Assembly (NCBI GenBank): GCA_020744225.1
Contig: JAGMWG010000008.1
Coordinates: forward strand, 558,001 to 622,000
DNA from: Paraphoma chrysanthemicola
Lineage: Eukaryota; Ascomycota; Dothideomycetes; Pleosporales; Phaeosphaeriaceae
Direction of reading: 5' to 3'
Length of the DNA: 64,000 nt
Each line of letters starts with the position of its first letter. Position 1 is the stretch's first letter. The position numbers were made by a program, and so were the translations under genes. Shown here one piece after another: positions 45,739 through 57,431 of this stretch. The notes below the pieces were generated by a model that worked only from the letters and a program-made list of their open reading frames with translations, was not told the DNA's origin and searched no databases.

Positions 45739-48700
45739 TCAGTGCTTTTCGGGGTAAAGTGATCCAAGTATACATCTCGCCGTTTGTTCGTTATGTGGCC
45801 TGATAGGATGTGCACATGTCGTTCTAGCTGTGGGTGTGCCCATATTCGATGGCGCAGCTGAAGAAATAGAGTTGGCAGACTCTATAGCCTCTTCTTGTTC
45901 TTTCGGACGTAGACAGTTCTTCCCTTTCTCGCTTTTCCAGTGGCGGCCCAAAGTATCTCCTCGGTTGAATTCTTGTCCGCACCCCCACAACGAGCCATTC
46001 TTCAGTGTGCCCCCACAAACGTGGCTCCTTGAACTAGAGTGTGTGGTACTTTCGTGACGTGTGCGGTCTCCTTGTCGTGCAAAAGGCTTGCCACACTGTG
46101 AGCAGATGAATTGCTTCTGGTTCGGGGCGTTGTGTTTTCGCATGTGAATTTTGAGGTTGTTGTTGCGTGTAAATACGGCGTCGCACTGCGTACATTGAAA
46201 AGACACTTTCTGCGGCGGCATTTCTGGATACTCAGCGTCCTCATCGTCGACATCAATAGTTCCATGGTATTCCGCCTCATGTTTGTGCAGCTCTTTGAGC
46301 GTCGCGCATCCGAGTGTTGCCATTGCACACCCCGGGAAAGAGCAAAAGAAAGCCCGCTCGTGCTTCGGAGCATGGTCATCGCGCAATTGGCGCGACGCAA
46401 ATCCGTTATAAAAGCGTGTACAATTCACCCTTGGGCATTTGAACATGTCGCTTCCATACATAACTTCAAATTTGTCGTTCTGGATTGCTGTTTCCCATGT
46501 TTTCTCCAGAAATTCTCGCACTTTCGCGACGGTGTCATTCAGGGTCAGGACCCGTTCCCTTTGATCTGGCTGTACCGAAATGAGAAGCTGTCGTTGAGCA
46601 AGCCAACCCGCCAGCACAAGCCTGTCAAGGTTGTTGTTACTTTCCAGCAGTTTCCAGCGTTCAATGAACGGCTTACGCACGGCCGGCTTTACATTAGGCT
46701 CAGTCCAGTGTGTTTCGATAAATACCTCCGTTGCCTCACGTAGTTCTTGAAGGGAGTTCTTCAGATCTGGGAGGCGCAAACAAGCATCCAGGTGGCGTGA
46801 CCAGAGCGCGTAGGCATAGTCGAGGAATCCAAAATGCCCCAAGGGCGCAAAGACCTGAAGTTCGGCATCGCCATTATTTGGCTCGAAACATGGGAAAGCA
46901 AGATAGCTCACGCACAGAATAGCCAATTCGAGCTCGCCAGCCTCGACATTCACGACCTTTTGGTCGACAAGATATCTAAACAAAATCAGCATATAATCAG
47001 TCCGCATGCAGTGGTACGTGTGAAGCCGTGCAAGGTGCTAAAACATACCGCTTCGCAGTGTGATGGACCAGATTCAATGTGCCATCCGTATGAATTTCCG
47101 CCAACGATCCGCAAAGCTCTTTGGAATCAACACTGAAGCGCCTACGGCCCCAGTCCACAATTTGGGCATCAAGGTCTATCGATACGGCACATTGGATCTC
47201 GTGCCATTTCAATGGGCGCTTGGAACATACCATCCAGGTCAATAGTTTCAGCGATTGCACGTATATCGGAGCAGCTACGGCTAGGCGCCGCATTATGCGA
47301 GAGTAGCTGCAACAGTCAGCTTGGGCTACCATCTCTCGCTGGTAGCATACACTTCATCGAGTCTTAGAGGTCCATGTGGGAATTTCTCCGGTAACAGCTG
47401 ATCTTCGAGATCTGCTACACTCGATTGATCATACAGATAGGCAGTCATCAAGCGTGCGAACAGAAACATTCCTGGATCCAGTTAGCAATAGCATTTCGGT
47501 ACCGGAAAAACTCGTCACCTTCAGCCTTTTTCGCCACCAGCTCCCGTATATGGAGCTGTCTATCTGTGGTCAAGCCGAATTTGACCTTAATTTCAAGGCT
47601 CCGTACTTCCGCATACGCCATGATGTCCTTTTTGTTATGGGCCTCGGTGATCTTGAGGGACGTTATGTTCTCAAAGTCCTTCCTAGCGACATTGTCATCT
47701 TGGCTGAGGAATAGACACCGGAGCGAATCATTTCGATCCTGAGGTAGAGAAGCCCAGATTTCCTCGAAAAAGGTTACGATAGTCTTTCTCTCGTCTCGCT
47801 CACATTCATCTAGGCCGTCTATGATTACGTAAAGCTTATCAGAGTTCTTGATAGATGTGGTGAGTAGCTCCTTGGCGATGGATGCGGTGGAAAGAACTGT
47901 CTGACCGCTGCTCGATGCCTTCTCATGAATGTAAGATAGTAGATCATCATCTTGCAGCAGCAGCTGCGAGAGTAGCCCTCGCGCTACACCTAGAAATGTG
48001 CTTCTGTCGTTGTCGAGGCATCTGCAGTAGAAGAAGATGACAGACGCGTTCTGAAGTTTCCGGGCCTCTTCGACAATCAATGACGCTAGGATGGTCTTGC
48101 CTAAAGAAGGAGTAGGGCATGAGCTTTCGAAATTAAAGATGCCAGAAATTCTCACCTGCACCTGGTATGCCGTTCAACCAAAGTAGATGGGTCAGACAGT
48201 AGGTCAAGTCGAACCAATTATTGAAACGAGTGTTATGAAAAATCCATAGTCCTGTCGTGGGGTATTGACGACGGATACCAGCAAATGTCTCTTGGTCGGC
48301 CTCGCAATTAGCAGCACAGAGCCACTGTCTAACTACGTCTCGCCTTCTGTGTGCTTCAGCTTCTTGCTGTCTCTCCATCGCAAGCTTAGCTGTCTCTTGG
48401 AGCCTGAGCAGTTCTGTAAACTGCGTAATAGTTGCTTGTGATTGGATGAGGATCATGTGCTCTCGCATGTTGCGCAAGATTGCGCCAAACTCAAATTCAA
48501 AGGTTTTCCATAACGCTTGAAAGAGCTGTTGCCACACTGTAAAGACTGAGCATGATTGGAGTCAGAGAATGATGCAGAACCTACTTCTCTTCTTGAAGAA
48601 TCTCATCGCCTTACCGTGGAAATTCAGTATGTCTTCATAGATGAGAGTCAAAGGATGACACATGTGCGGCTGGTTCTTGAAATACGCCTCATACTGGGTA

Positions 48701-49202
48701 AGCAAGTACATGTGCTCGCCAATGCGCTGGTACGCTTCGAGAAGTGTATCAAAAGCTTCATGGAATGTGGACGCCACCTTGTGTAATTAGCAAGTTGAGG
48801 ATGAGATATCCCATTGTGATTGGAATGGAATGGTCGCGCGCAAGCATACCTGAAGTAAGAATTTCATGGGACCCTATACGCATTGTTCAGTTTCATGAGA
48901 TATATTCTCCATATTGTACGAAATGAACTTACCCATATGAAAGCCAGCAGCTCGCTGGTATTTAGAAACACTGTGACAATCTTGTCGTACTCCTTCATCC
49001 CCTCAAGAAATCTCGCCAATTTGCCCATCGCGCGAAGTTTCTTTTCGGACTTCTGCTTTCGTTGTATGACTTCAATAGCGACGTGCAGGTCGTGAAGAGT
49101 CGTCACTCCGAAGGATCTCTTCTCTTGGTCGCTCAAGGAAGCCTTGAACTTTTGTAACGTGAGCTGAAAGGCCACAGCTTGAACTTGCGGATGGACTGCC
49201 AT
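45739..49202 (-). CDS. STAND/NLR-like protein: helical N-domain, NACHT, C2H2 fingers
   Basis: Eight exons (49202-48933, 48873-48850, 48777-48585, 48536-48156, 48100-47519, 47471-47351, 47306-47049, 46975-45739) join in phase to 1021 residues; one exon is only 24 nt. The N-terminal 160 residues are the fungal STAND N-domain (LQKFKASLSDQEKRSFGVTT, and AFIWGPMKFLLQVASTFHEA across two junctions), of the Goodbye/DUF7708 type. The P-loop GIPGAGKT (about 285-292) is split by an intron; Walker B is LYVIIDGLDECE. A winged-helix region follows (LLTWMVCSKRPLKWHEIQCA). After about residue 797 there are C2H2-type fingers (CPRVNCTRF, FQCTQCDAVFTRNNNLKIHM, FICSQCGKPFARQGDRTRHE) instead of the usual repeats. 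A nonself or stress receptor role is inferred from the family. Confidence 0.9.
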
Positions 49203-49598
49203 GATAGTAGCATCGCGTGCGCACGTTTCAAGCTTTTGCGAACAGACTGACGATGTACGAATGACATAGTGACTGCAATGCGCGGGTTGGGCTCGTGCGC
49301 AAATAACACCGCCCCTCTGCGGGCGAAGCCACACTCAACCAACGAGAACCGGTGAGCATAAAGTTACATCACTCATGCAGCCTACTGCGAACGTCTTAGC
49401 ACCTTTGAGACAGCTTCGAAGGCTTCTCCTTCCATGTATTTTACCCGTAAACGCATCTCGCGATCCCTCCCCTCGCCAAATGGGCTTTGCTCTTTGCCTG
49501 CGCACCCGCCGTCCTCGCGACGTGCTAGCACCACGTTCCGAATTGACGAGCTAGTAGGCGCTTTGCCATCTTCTCGCTAACGCTGACTTCCCACAATT
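49203..49598. promoter_or_regulatory. Divergent promoter shared by NLR and SNF2 genes
   Basis: Only 396 bases separate the start codons of the NACHT-zinc finger gene and the SNF2 gene, so they share their 5' regulatory sequence. No specific box could be named with confidence. Confidence 0.5.
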
Positions 49599-52500
49599 AT
49601 GAAGCGTCTCTTGCATCCTGGATCTGATGATCTAGGACACAAAAGGCGTTCAATCACACCATTGGCTCCGGGTAAGGCGGCGCCTGGTAGGAATTACTAT
49701 CCTAGGCACCCTCCCAATATGTTCCCTGACGCTCACGGCTGCGCAAGGACTTCCAGTTGGACCTCTGTATTTCTCGCGCGAATCCAGTAGGTGCGATGCA
49801 GATCGACCTATCGACTGCAATAGTTCAAGCGCTAAATGTTTTGGCTCTGCAAGTCGCTCCGTTCCATTCTCGAGCCTTATGATAACGACTGGCAGCTTCT
49901 TGACCTTGCCCTCCAAGTAAGAGAGGACCCGTTCCTATCTCGTACACGACTTCAGCCCTCAGAAACTTTTGCTGGCTATGTCTCGCTGGCGCCTGTGTTC
50001 AAGGGCGAGTTTTGCTGGCTCGGCCTAAACGATGGGGAAGCCTTCGGTTGCCTTAACACAAGGGTCTCGCGGAGCTTGCGACGCCTGACCAGCTACCCGT
50101 GTGTCGAAGTAGACTGTATAGTTTCTGCTTCAGGTCTTGAGAGAGCCAGGTCGCAGTGGAGAAAGTCCGGGAAGTCTGCTGAACTGCCTGTGTGCTTCAA
50201 CATTTACGGCCACGAGCACGCGGCTCAAGATGTAGGCGATATGCTGGCCGCCATGAAGATGTTCTTGCAAATCCCAGTGCACGATAGACGATCATTGCCA
50301 CACAGTAACCCACAGTACCTTCATTTGCCAGGTGTGGACAATATCGATATAGATGAGCCACCAGAAAGCAAGGTATCGGATGCAGCAGTAGAAGCGAAGG
50401 AAGTCACAGCCTTAGAGATAGAAGCAGTGCTGGACCATATTCCACAAGCAGATTTCCTGCAGGAGCATTTTGCGAACAGCAGGATACGAACAACACTGCA
50501 AAAGTAAGTGGCAAAGTCATGTTGAGCTGCACACGGCGCGCTAAGCTATGAAGACACCAGAGTGAAGCTGTCGATTTCATTGATAGAAGAGAGACCGGCA
50601 AGCTGCCTTCATCTTTACAGCTGTGGAGGTCCATAATATTACCAAATGGATTACTTTGGTGAGCGCAACTTTGCAATCATGCTAGTTCCCTGACATGTGG
50701 AACTAACTAGAGACCACATAGTCACAAACACACTATCACAGGCCTCAAAAGTAGCGAAGGGATAGAGACCGCTGGTGGTATAATTGGTGATGACATGGGT
50801 CTCGGTAAGACTTTATCAATGCTGGCTGCTATTGTGTCATCACTTCCAAGAGCGCTACAAAGCGCGTTCTCTGACACACGAGCACCTCTTTCACAGTGGC
50901 AAGATGCTGCACCATCTAAGAGCACACTTGTACTGGTGCCCTCGGCTCGTAAGTCGATCCCATCAACCTAAGCGTGCGAGCATTAAACACTCCAGTGCTC
51001 TTGGACAGCTGGAGCGAAGAGATAGAAAGGTAATTAAATCCCCCGCAAGCACAAATCAGATCGTTTCTCTGATCAAGTAGGCATGTCGCTCGAGATACGC
51101 TCGTCCTTCATCGATACCATGGAGCTGGAAAGACTGCTTCGGTTACGGACCTGCTTCGATGTGACATCGTACTCACAACATATGCAAGCATTGCAGCGGA
51201 CTTTTGCCGAGGCAAGAGCACGCTGCATCAAGTTTTGTGGTATCGTGTTGTCCTGGACGAAGGTACGAAACCATGAAGCGTAAATACACTATTATGTGCT
51301 AATTAATGCAGCTCATTGGATTCGCAATTCATCTTCGAAGCAGTTCCGCGCGATTTATACTCTGCCCGCGAAGATACGATGGTGTATGACGGGAACGCCT
51401 ATTCAGAACACTCTGGATGATCTTGGGGCTCTCGTGAAGTTTTTGAGAGTCCCAATCGTTGGCGAACTTCCTGTATTTCGCAGATACATTACAGTGCCCA
51501 TTCTTAACAACACATCAGGAAAGTTTCACAATCTGAGAAGACTGCTCGAAGTCATCTGTTTGCGACGGACAAAGACCATATTGAATCTTCCGGAACCGGT
51601 AACCGATATTCGGGCTTTGCACCTTTCAAGGGAAGAGCTCACGCAGTATCGCGATTTCGGCGAGCTCTGCAGGTACGAAATCGATCTAGCTGTATCAGGT
51701 CACAGCATGAAGAAGGCCAATCAGCATGTCATACAAGCCATTCTTGGGATGCGACTCTTCTGCAACGACGGTCAGGCTGCATTGGCGAAACGATTGGCTG
51801 CCAGTACTTTGCCCTCGGATCCTGAGGAAGCCCTGAGCTATCTGCAGACGTCTTCAAAGTCTGGCTGCATCAAATGCGACACAGATGTCACAACAATGTA
51901 CCAAGACGACGATCCGAATACTGGTAAACTCACCATCTGTCAGCATCTTATTTGCGGCGAGTGTCTGCCAACGTACGAGGCCGAATTGAAAAGCAGTGAA
52001 GTAAATGAGCGGGCCCAATGTCCGGAGTGTGGCCTTCCTGGAGAAATCTCCACTTTCATACGTCCAGCAACGGTTGCCCAACGCCAAGAGACCAACATCG
52101 ATGGCAAGTATCCCACAAAATTATATGCACTCCTCGGTAATATTCGAGCCCAGAGTAGGAATGACAAATGGTGCGTACCACGCCAACTTATTATATGTGT
52201 AGATTGACAGTCCCATCAGCATCGTCTTTTCTTTCTGGAAAACTACGCTCGACATCGTAGCTCAAATGCTCGATGAGCATGGTATGCCACATTGCCGAAT
52301 CCACGGACAGATCCCAGCGCCAAAAAGAAGCAAAATTTTGCTAGATTTCGAAAGAACATCCGATATTCGCATCTTGCTGATCACGCTCGGCACCGGTGCA
52401 GTTGGGTGCGCATTTACCAAACTCAACGCTAACTAATGCTGACTACAGTAGACTCAATAAACTGAAGGTCGCCAATCATATCCACATTCTTGAGCCACAA

Positions 52501-52788
52501 TGGAATCCATCGGTCGAAAGCCAAGCTATCGGTCGCGTGCTCAGACTAGGTCAAGAGAAATCCGTTCGGATCACCCGATACATAATGAAAAACACCGTGG
52601 AAGAAGTAAGTCGATCAATCGATGTCTGATGCAGTTCTCAATATGACCAGGCCGTACAATCTCGGCAGCTACGCAAGTTGCAACTCGCAAGAGGGGGCTT
52701 TGGCCTAACGAAAGACGAGCATAGCGCGCAAAGAGTTAAGGAGATAATGGTAAACCGCATCGATGAACTTCCCCTGGAATTGCACTAA
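49599..52788 (+). CDS. SNF2-family ATPase with RING, HLTF/Rad5/Rad16-like
   Basis: Eleven exons join in phase: 49599-49671, 49748-49916, 49973-50503, 50554-50658, 50722-50948, 50996-51029, 51081-51262, 51312-52170, 52211-52405, 52449-52605 and 52651-52788, giving 889 residues. The N-domain ends with YLHLPGVDNIDIDEP. Helicase motifs are IIGDDMGLGKTLSMLAAI (I), VLDEAHWIRNSS (II), MTGTPIQNTLDDLGAL (III), and, C-terminal, ITLGTGAVG and QAIGRVLRLGQEKSVRITRY (V, VI). A RING-type finger lies between the lobes (CIKCDTDV, ICQHLICGECLPTY, AQCPECG). Such proteins remodel chromatin or act in DNA damage tolerance in the nucleus with ubiquitin-ligase potential. It is smaller than yeast Rad5 and lacks a HIRAN-like domain by eye. 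It is likely a lineage-expanded SNF2 gene. Confidence 0.9.
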
Positions 52789-53303
52789 CCAACTCAAAGG
52801 CCCTTTTGTGTCCTTCAGCACAAAATGATATTGGAAACGCTGCGCTTGAAGCATCTAACATTAACTTGCATTTGGACGTAGGGGCATAAAACTCGGGTGA
52901 AAGAACCCTTACATTGGGCATCTCAACCATGATTGATAGAAAATGATGTCAGTGGATTCTCCTCATGAGCTATACTGTGTTGTGAAAACAAAGATACGCA
53001 CCATCAGACTCCGAGGCAATTCTACTGATGTGCATTAGAAAGCTTCTTCAATGTGTGCACTTTGGCAGACTATCTCAAATTAGAACTACTCTCATTCAGT
53101 AAGGCCTTGCTGCAGAGGCAAGATGACGGCGCGCTATCGCGTACCCGGTTTAGCCGCATGACGGTGTGCCCCACTTACCTGTTCCGCTTCATGAGTGAGT
53201 TGCGCCTACACTGCTCAAGTACTATACCCAGAGGATGGTGCTGTAGTAAATTCTCTACCGCATCAAACCAAGACAGCTTTGTATTGCTGCGAAAACGCTC
53301 ATC
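52789..53303. other. Intergenic, nothing recognised
   Basis: This lies between the SNF2 gene and the co-oriented nucleotidyltransferase gene. No gene is recognised. Confidence 0.45.
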
Positions 53304-54227
53304 ATGGACGAGAATAGCGACTTCCAACGCCGGTATTGGGATCATACTTTTGGCCCTAAGGCCAGACTTCACATTATACCGACTGTCAGCGAAGCCCGCA
53401 TCAATTACATTCTTCTCTACCGAGGAGCTTTCAACCCACCACATATCGGGCACCTAAATTTCCTTAAAGACTCGCTAGCTCACGCAGGCCCCGATCTCCA
53501 CATCATCGGCGCTATAATCCAGCCAAGTGATACTCGCTGGATGGCGGAGCACAAGAAATGCGACCTGGTCTTGTCAGAGGACGCACGTTCAAAACTACTT
53601 TCTGAGGACAAAAGGATACCTGATAGTGTACTTGCGTTTCGCTCAGACGGTTACTATGGACTGGCTTACTTCCAAGAACGCGTAGCAGATCTTCACGTTC
53701 GAGTTCGATTTATCCAATTAATCAGCGCTGAAACGGACTTAGGGCTCGAAAATGGGACGCAAGAGTGGCCTGCTGGGTTTGATGGGGTCTTGATCAATAC
53801 GTATGGCCGCCGTCGCGAGGGGACTTTGCCCCTAGAGGAGCTGCAGAACGAGCCGTGGACGTCTCTTCATGAGTCTGGCGCATCTGTGCATAGATATCAC
53901 CGCATGTATGCGAATAAGAAGGGTGTCATAAAAGGTTTTATGAGGGTCATCACGCGCGGCGAAAACGAGATGGAATCCAAAATCAGCTCAAGCTTGGTTA
54001 GAAACTTTGCTAGCGCCATGAGCGTGGAGGAGGTAGCAGGTTCTGAGACACTATCAAAAGTAGTGTTATCGTGGTCGACCTTGATGCAAGATGAGACCTG
54101 GCTCAGGTGGCTGCGGGACAAGCCGACTGGGTGGGACGCTTCCAGCGCTCCGCAAGAACGAATTGGCCTGGAACAAGCACTAAGAGAGGCATGGGATCAG
54201 GAGCAACGCAACCTTGAAGTGGAGTGA
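53304..54227 (+). CDS. NMNAT-like cytidylyltransferase-family protein
   Basis: A single-exon gene of 307 residues from ATG 53304. The class I nucleotidyltransferase motif GAFNPPHIGH is at residues 41-50, and the second signature ISSSLVRNF (ISSTxxR type) is near residue 230. These two motifs, about 180 residues apart, define the NMN/NaMN adenylyltransferase-like branch, which makes NAD from NMN and ATP; the substrate here may differ because the linker LINTYGRRREGTLPLEELQN is unlike housekeeping NMNAT. It is probably cytosolic or nuclear, with no targeting signal seen. It lies co-oriented 515 bp after the SNF2 gene and convergent, 113 bp apart, with the NACHT-ankyrin gene. Confidence 0.85.
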   Translation: MDENSDFQRRYWDHTFGPKARLHIIPTVSEARINYILLYRGAFNPPHIGHLNFLKDSLAHAGPDLHIIGAIIQPSDTRWMAEHKKCDLVLSEDARSKLLSEDKRIPDSVLAFRSDGYYGLAYFQERVADLHVRVRFIQLISAETDLGLENGTQEWPAGFDGVLINTYGRRREGTLPLEELQNEPWTSLHESGASVHRYHRMYANKKGVIKGFMRVITRGENEMESKISSSLVRNFASAMSVEEVAGSETLSKVVLSWSTLMQDETWLRWLRDKPTGWDASSAPQERIGLEQALREAWDQEQRNLEVE

Positions 54228-54339
54228 CCTTGTGCTTATCTGATCTAAATCTGCCTTGGTCCCGTGATACACTCTCGTGGTACTTGGACGAGTTGCTATT
54301 AAACGCCATCCAGCCGTATGCTCACATGTTGAAACATAG

Positions 54340-57300
54340 TTATTGTTCTGTCCCGAGCTCGGCCTTCTTTGCAGCAAGAAAGATAGCTATGTTGACATTT
54401 CCCGCGCTTACAGCAGCGTCGAGAAGCTCATCCAAATGTGGCCTGGTGAATATTGATCCAGCTTCTTCGACAATGAGCTTCAGTATCGCTCCCCGCTTCC
54501 AATTGGCCGCTGCTACCTTTGCAGCCTTGACTACCATATCAGGTCTATCTTCAAGAAGCTGTTTCTTTTCCTGCAAGAAGTATCTAACAATTTCCTCATT
54601 ATTCCAGTCCGCTGCCAGAACAAATGGGCTATAGCCTTTGGGGTCTTCGATATCGGCCGCGACGTTGTAGTCATCGATGAGCAACTTCATTACAGAGGCT
54701 GGCCGTCGTTGAGCAGCAATGTGGATGGGCCAAAGCCCAAACATCACTTCCCTATTGAGACTCTCTTCGTCGTGTTCATGCAATAGCCGGACAGTCTCTG
54801 CGTGACCTTCGAGCGCGGCTAGGACGATAGCTGTCTCCCCGAACGCGTTCTCACGACAGACCCAGTACCTAATCTTGTGCCGCTCCCAGGTATGGGTCAT
54901 GACGTGCGCCGCATACGAGTTCCAAACGTTGTTCGTCATAACTCTTTCAGTCTCGGTCAGCAGTCTGACAACCGCTGTTTGGCCTTGTCTTGCAGCATAG
55001 TTCAGGGCAATATCTCGGCGGTGATCTTCGCGGTCGTGGCGCACATCGTCTCGTGCTAGTAGCATTTTGACAACCTCCTCGTGACCGTGGTGAGCAGCCC
55101 AGATCAGTGCTGTCCGTCCCCCGTCATCCTTTGCGTCAGCGTGAATGCTCGCTGTCGTGTCTACCAGGTCCAGTAGCTTTCGACATAGATGCTCGAGGCC
55201 GGTAGCGGCCACAAGATGCAATCCCGTTATCCGGGTAGATGTTTGGCCATTGTTGATCCGGAGATAAGCCCAGTGATCGTGCAGGGATTTTGCATTGACG
55301 AATGCGTGAGCGGCAAAGTATTGATCGACTAGCAGTCGTAGGGCGAGCGCTTCCACGTCTGATTGGCAAGCCCTTGCGTGCAATGCCCAGAAGTTGGCGG
55401 CATAGTTCAGAAATGCAGTAGTACCACCTGTAGTTGATACAGGTAGACTTATTTCTTGAATTTGACCTGAACGAATTGAGTCATATGAGCCATGACCCCA
55501 GCCAGAGCCCCAAAGTCCGCCCACGTGTAGAAGCCAGCCAGGCCCCATCCTAAATAGCTCAGCTGCTTCATTGTCTGCAGCTTCTGCTTCCTGCCTTTGC
55601 TTCATTTTGAATTCGTCGAAGCAAAGATAAGTCAAGCATATTCTTGCCATTTCAAGCTGCTCTGCCTGTCGCCAGTCACGGTCGAGGCTGTTGAAAAATT
55701 CTTGGGCGGTGAAATGCACCAAGCGGACCAAGTTGCTTCCTTTTTCAACCACGACTAATCCGGCACAGACCGAGACAATCAGATCTATAGCGAGAAGCTG
55801 GTCTTCGTCGAATTCAGTATCTTCTAACTCGATGGACAGCGCGGTACATAATTCTTGAACGGTGAGAAGTCTTGCTGCATTGCTAATCCACATCAAAGCC
55901 TTCTTAGCAAGCTGTGCCTCGCTAACGGCTTGATCCTGGATTCTTCTCATTATGGCTCGATACATGTCTTGGTAGATGTCGGAGGCTGATTTGGGGGTAT
56001 TGGAATCCTTGGCAAGGTCATTCACGAGTTGTTTGACTTGCTTAAGTGTATGAAAATTTGCGAAACGATCGACAAGGAATCGAGCCAGTAGAAACCTAGT
56101 ATCGTTCAACAGAAGTTTTGGGACATGTGATATACTGCACTCACATTCCATTCGTGCTGCCAATTACAGCATCTTCAACTTTGGTCTGCCAGTCATCTCG
56201 GAGAGGTGCCCTGAAATCTTGAATCCTGCCCTGAACATAATTGCGAACATCATCCACGTGCGCTTTGATCTCAAGAAGGGGTGAGGACTTGAACGCTTCC
56301 ACAATCTCAGGTGTAAATCGGGAGGTAACCAGAAGGTGCAGTGTATCCGTTGTAGTTTGCAGTCTCTGCAACGCGGAGATGAATTGGCGGCGCTTGCGGG
56401 ATTTTGGTGAACACTCATCGATTGCATCTACGATAACGTATACGTCGGTATGTTCAAGCATCATTGATTGTAGTGTGTTAGTAATTTCTTCAATGGAAGG
56501 GAATGTCTTTTTCTCCGCATGCGCCTCATGAAGGACAAGGAGAAGGCCTGCCAAGTCGCGGTAGTTTTGAACGAGCTGCTGAACCAAGGCACCAAGGAGT
56601 TGCTGCACGCTCTGTTCTTGCTCACTATTGTAATCGCAGAAGATGTATGCGATGTTGTTGTTTGACTGCAGATCCAAGATCTTGGATTCGATATGGTCAA
56701 TCGCCGTCGCGGCCATCATGGTCTTTCCAGCTCCCGGAATCCCAGGGCAGAAGAGGGTTTGTCCAGGCTGTTCTAGCCACAGTTCAAATTCTTGACTGCG
56801 GAGAAACCAAGTTCCATTATCTTTCTCGATGAAGGACTTATGGTGATCCTGCTGAGTACGGAAGTTCAGGCTAGAAATCCAGCTGAGAGCTTCCTGGAGA
56901 CGTTCCCGGTCATGTGAGCTGCTCAATTTGGTTCCAAGCTCCTTAACTTCTGTGATTATCCTATCGGAGAGTTTCCTAGACATTATGAGCAAATACAGTT
57001 GTTAATCGAGAGAACACCGACAATTGATCAACGCTCAAGACAAGACTGATGACCGACTTCAGCCTTTCGATCTTGTTGAGCATGTCCTGCGCATCGTCCT
57101 TGATGAAAGGCCACATGGCGATAGCTCTCACACCATTTCTCGAGGTAATCTTCCTGTGCAGTTGAGCCATTGTGTCTGCGCACTCCGCAAAGGGACCATG
57201 GTCAACGCCAAGGACCCGAATGGCGCCGTTCCATTCCTGTGACGTTTGGGATCTCTCAAAGTGAAACTTCAGGTTGATCAAAGTGATCAAGAGGCTATTG

Positions 57301-57431
57301 AGTGTCGCCAACTCTCGTTGCAGATGCTTGATATCCTTGTTGCCGCTTTTGGCTGTACTGAAGTACTTGACAAGTGCGCCTGTAGCTTGGGCCAAAGACC
57401 AAATACTGGCGGCGGCACTGAGACCATCCAT
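54340..57431 (-). CDS. STAND/NLR-like protein: helical N-domain, NACHT, ankyrin repeats
   Basis: Three exons, 57431-57022, 56975-56145 and 56095-54340, join in phase to 998 residues. The start is ATG 57431 (MDGLSAAAS); an upstream in-frame TTG is not used. The N-terminal 130 residues are a helical fungal NLR N-domain (MDGLSAAASIWSLAQATGAL). The NACHT domain has P-loop CPGIPGAGKTMMAATAI at about 213-229 and Walker B DVYVIVDAIDECSP. A winged-helix part follows (ALMWISNAARLLTVQELCTA, LVRLVHFTAQEFF). The last 300 residues hold ankyrin repeats, for example GGRTALIWAAHHGHEEVVKM, IALNYAARQGQTAVVRLL, ETAIVLAALEGHAETVRLL and GYSPFVLAADWNNEEIVRYF. Such receptors mediate heterokaryon incompatibility or other nonself responses in some fungi; here that is inferred. 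Confidence 0.92.

Noticed and set aside
47300..47360. Apparent frameshift in the NACHT-zinc finger gene between LRLDEVY and SRIMRR
   Set aside because: A 44-nt intron (GTATGC..TGCAG, 47350-47307) restores the frame and gives the expected LDEVYSRIMRR.
49650..49916. Minus-strand open frame of 88 codons
   Set aside because: It lies opposite SNF2 exon 2 and has no motif; taken as a shadow.
49836..49972. A plus-strand frame starting MFWLCKSLRS as the N-terminus of the SNF2 protein
   Set aside because: A model with introns 49672-49747 and 49917-49972 keeps phase from ATG 49599 and avoids an upstream stop, so the MFWLCKS frame is probably a shadow across an intron.
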